DNA of 8,003 nucleotides from Alistipes sp. (GTDB lineage Bacteria > Bacteroidota > Bacteroidia > Bacteroidales > Rikenellaceae): contig VSOO01000061.1 of the NCBI GenBank assembly GCA_009774895.1, forward strand, positions 1 through 8,003, written 5' to 3'. The position numbers and the translations under genes were made by a program. Numbering within the stretch: the first letter of the stretch is position 1; each line of letters opens with the position of its first letter. The notes under the pieces were generated by a model that did not search any database, was not told the DNA's origin, and saw nothing but the letters and a program-made list of their open reading frames with translations. Of this stretch, positions 6,929-8,003 are shown in pieces.

Positions 6929-7519
6929 TCAGTTCCGTATCGCTGCCGGGTCGATGCGGTCGGCCGCGACGATGGGGCGCAGCACGCGGCACGGATTGCC
7001 TGCGGCCAGCATGCCGGCCGGGATGTCGCGTGTGACGACGCTGCCCGCACCGACGACGGCGCCCCGGCCTACGGTCACGCCCGGAAGGATGACTGCCTGG
7101 GCGCCGATCCACACGTCGTCCTCGATCCTGACGGGCCGCGACCGCATGACGCCCTCGTTCCGCTGGTCGGGGTGCAGGGCGTGCGTGACGGTGTATATGC
7201 CGACGTTGGGGCCGATGAACACGTGGTCGCCGATGTGCACGGGCGCCTCGTCGAGGATCGTGAGGTTGAAGTTGCCCGTGAAGTGGTCGCCGATGGTGAT
7301 CTGCGTGCCGAAGTCGCAGCGGAAGGGGCTGTGCAGCACGAACGACGCGCCGATGCCGCCGAGCAGCTCCCGCACGATCCGTTCGCGCTCCCCGCGCTGC
7401 GAGGGAGGCAGGGCGTTGAGGCGGAAGCAGAGCTCCTCAGCTCGGAGGAGCGCGGCGCCGATGTCGGGATCGATGGCCCGCAGCCAGGCGCCCGAGCGCA
7501 TGATGTCGAGTTTGTCCAT
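6929..7519 (-). CDS. Hexapeptide-repeat sugar O-acetyltransferase (maltose/galactoside acetyltransferase type)
   Basis: This 196-residue cytoplasmic enzyme of the LacA/Maa group transfers acetyl from acetyl-CoA to a sugar hydroxyl. The N-terminal helical part (1-55) resembles the maltose acetyltransferase cap. The left-handed beta-helix follows, with hexapeptide turns through [19 protein letters not shown] (72-90), [20 protein letters not shown] (94-113), [34 protein letters not shown] (130-163) and the closing [12 protein letters not shown] (172-183). H113 in YTVTHALH matches the catalytic histidine of LacA. The natural acceptor is unknown, as in most of the family. ATG 7519 fits the family N-terminus; an in-frame ATG at 7567 would add a low-complexity [16 protein letters not shown] leader. 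No TAnnTTTG box is seen upstream, only the ferredoxin terminator, so expression may depend on read-through. Confidence 0.92.
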   Translation of the reverse strand: MDKLDIMRSGAWLRAIDPDIGAALLRAEELCFRLNALPPSQRGERERIVRELLGGIGASFVLHSPFRCDFGTQITIGDHFTGNFNLTILDEAPVHIGDHVFIGPNVGIYTVTHALHPDQRNEGVMRSRPVRIEDDVWIGAQAVILPGVTVGRGAVVGAGSVVTRDIPAGMLAAGNPCRVLRPIVAADRIDPAAIRN

Positions 7520-7569
7520 GGTTTTTTTGCGTTTTGCGGTGAGGGCCGGTCCGCCGCCCGCCGCCATGT

Positions 7570-7609
7570 AAAAAGCGCGCTGCCGCATTGCGATCGCAAT
7601 GCGGCAGCG
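7570..7609 (-). terminator. Rho-independent terminator of the ferredoxin gene
   Basis: Positions 7578-7609 are a perfect 32-base palindrome with GCGATCGC at its centre, forming a stem of about 14 bp with a small loop. On the minus strand the stem is followed by GCGC and then TTTTT (7574-7570 read in reverse). It starts 26 bases after the ferredoxin stop. On the plus strand no T run follows, so it works only for the minus-strand transcript. Confidence 0.75.
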
Positions 7610-7634
7610 GTGCGTTATCTTCTGTCCGTACGGA

Positions 7635-7802
7635 TTACTCCGCAACGATTGCCTCGCTCGGGCATACGCCTGCGCAGGTGCCGCAGTCGATGCATTTGTC
7701 GGGGTCGATCACGTAGATATCGCCTGCGGAAATCGCCTCAACGGGGCATTCGCCGGCGCAGGTGCCGCAAGCTACACAGGAATCGGTAATTTTGTAAGCC
7801 AT
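7635..7802 (-). CDS. 2[4Fe-4S] bacterial-type ferredoxin
   Basis: This 55-residue cytoplasmic electron carrier begins [15 protein letters not shown] at an ATG at 7802-7800. Two complete CxxCxxCxxxCP motifs are present: C9, C12, C15, C19 and C37, C40, C43, C47, each ligating one [4Fe-4S] cluster after the usual pairing across motifs. Length and two-fold internal symmetry ([15 protein letters not shown] against [15 protein letters not shown]) match clostridial-type ferredoxins. It is the expected acceptor for pyruvate and 2-oxoacid oxidoreductases such as the KorA enzyme at the other end of the window. It has its own canonical promoter upstream and a strong terminator downstream, so it is probably monocistronic and highly expressed. 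It is short enough to be missed by ORF length cut-offs. Confidence 0.97.
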   Translation of the reverse strand: MAYKITDSCVACGTCAGECPVEAISAGDIYVIDPDKCIDCGTCAGVCPSEAIVAE

Positions 7803-7839
7803 TTTCGTAAAAATTTATTGTTGTTTGTGTTTTGTCCGG

Positions 7840-8003
<164 letters not shown>

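Noticed and set aside
5319..7112. 597-codon open frame on the minus strand over DUF1343 and the repeat gap
   Set aside because: Antisense over a recognised gene, crosses a geneless gap and overlaps the acetyltransferase 3' end; Arg and His rich with no domain.
6600..7571. Long plus-strand open frames across 6584-7789
   Set aside because: They run antisense to the acetyltransferase and ferredoxin, both clearly identified on the minus strand.
7578..7609. 32-base palindrome considered as a recombination or regulator site
   Set aside because: Location just after the ferredoxin stop and the minus-strand T5 that follows fit a terminator better.

Overview
The window looks like a stretch of chromosome from a high-GC member of the Bacteroidales, probably Alistipes or a close relative (Rikenellaceae). 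This is inferred from four things: -7 boxes of the Bacteroidetes form TAnnTTTG in front of genes, the lack of Shine-Dalgarno sequences, GC-rich coding DNA with AT-rich promoter gaps, and the gene families present. No sequence comparison could be run, so the genus is tentative.

Layout. Positions 1-305 (minus) hold the N-terminal third or less of a 2-oxoacid:ferredoxin oxidoreductase alpha subunit (KorA type). A 235-base divergent gap follows, with promoters facing both ways. cysS (541-2019, plus) comes next and ends at a strong 12-bp hairpin. A new promoter at about 2128 then starts a tight plus-strand series: a MATE efflux transporter, a cytidylate-kinase-like P-loop protein, peptide chain release factor 2 (prfB, without a frameshift site), a secreted DUF1343/NamZ-like exo-N-acetylmuramidase, and a 34-codon lipoprotein-signal ORF that looks like the stump of a lost gene. 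Gaps between the four large genes are only 19-29 bases, so they are probably one transcription unit. A geneless convergent gap (6655-6928) contains degenerate tandem repeats. On the minus strand, reading inward from the right edge, are the C-terminus of serS, a 55-residue 2[4Fe-4S] ferredoxin with a canonical promoter and a strong terminator, and a hexapeptide-repeat sugar O-acetyltransferase.

How the genes relate. cysS, serS and prfB are translation housekeeping genes. The ferredoxin and KorA are natural partners, because ferredoxin accepts electrons from 2-oxoacid oxidoreductases. Here they lie on the same strand at opposite ends of the window, with the plus-strand block between them. The NamZ-like enzyme acts on peptidoglycan fragments, and MATE proteins export drugs or cations. 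I see no CRISPR array, transposase, tRNA, rRNA or defence system. The window is mostly ordinary core genome. The most promising points are a possible operator over the MATE promoter, the atypical kinase-like protein, the truncated lipoprotein with nearby repeats, and the split between ferredoxin and korA.
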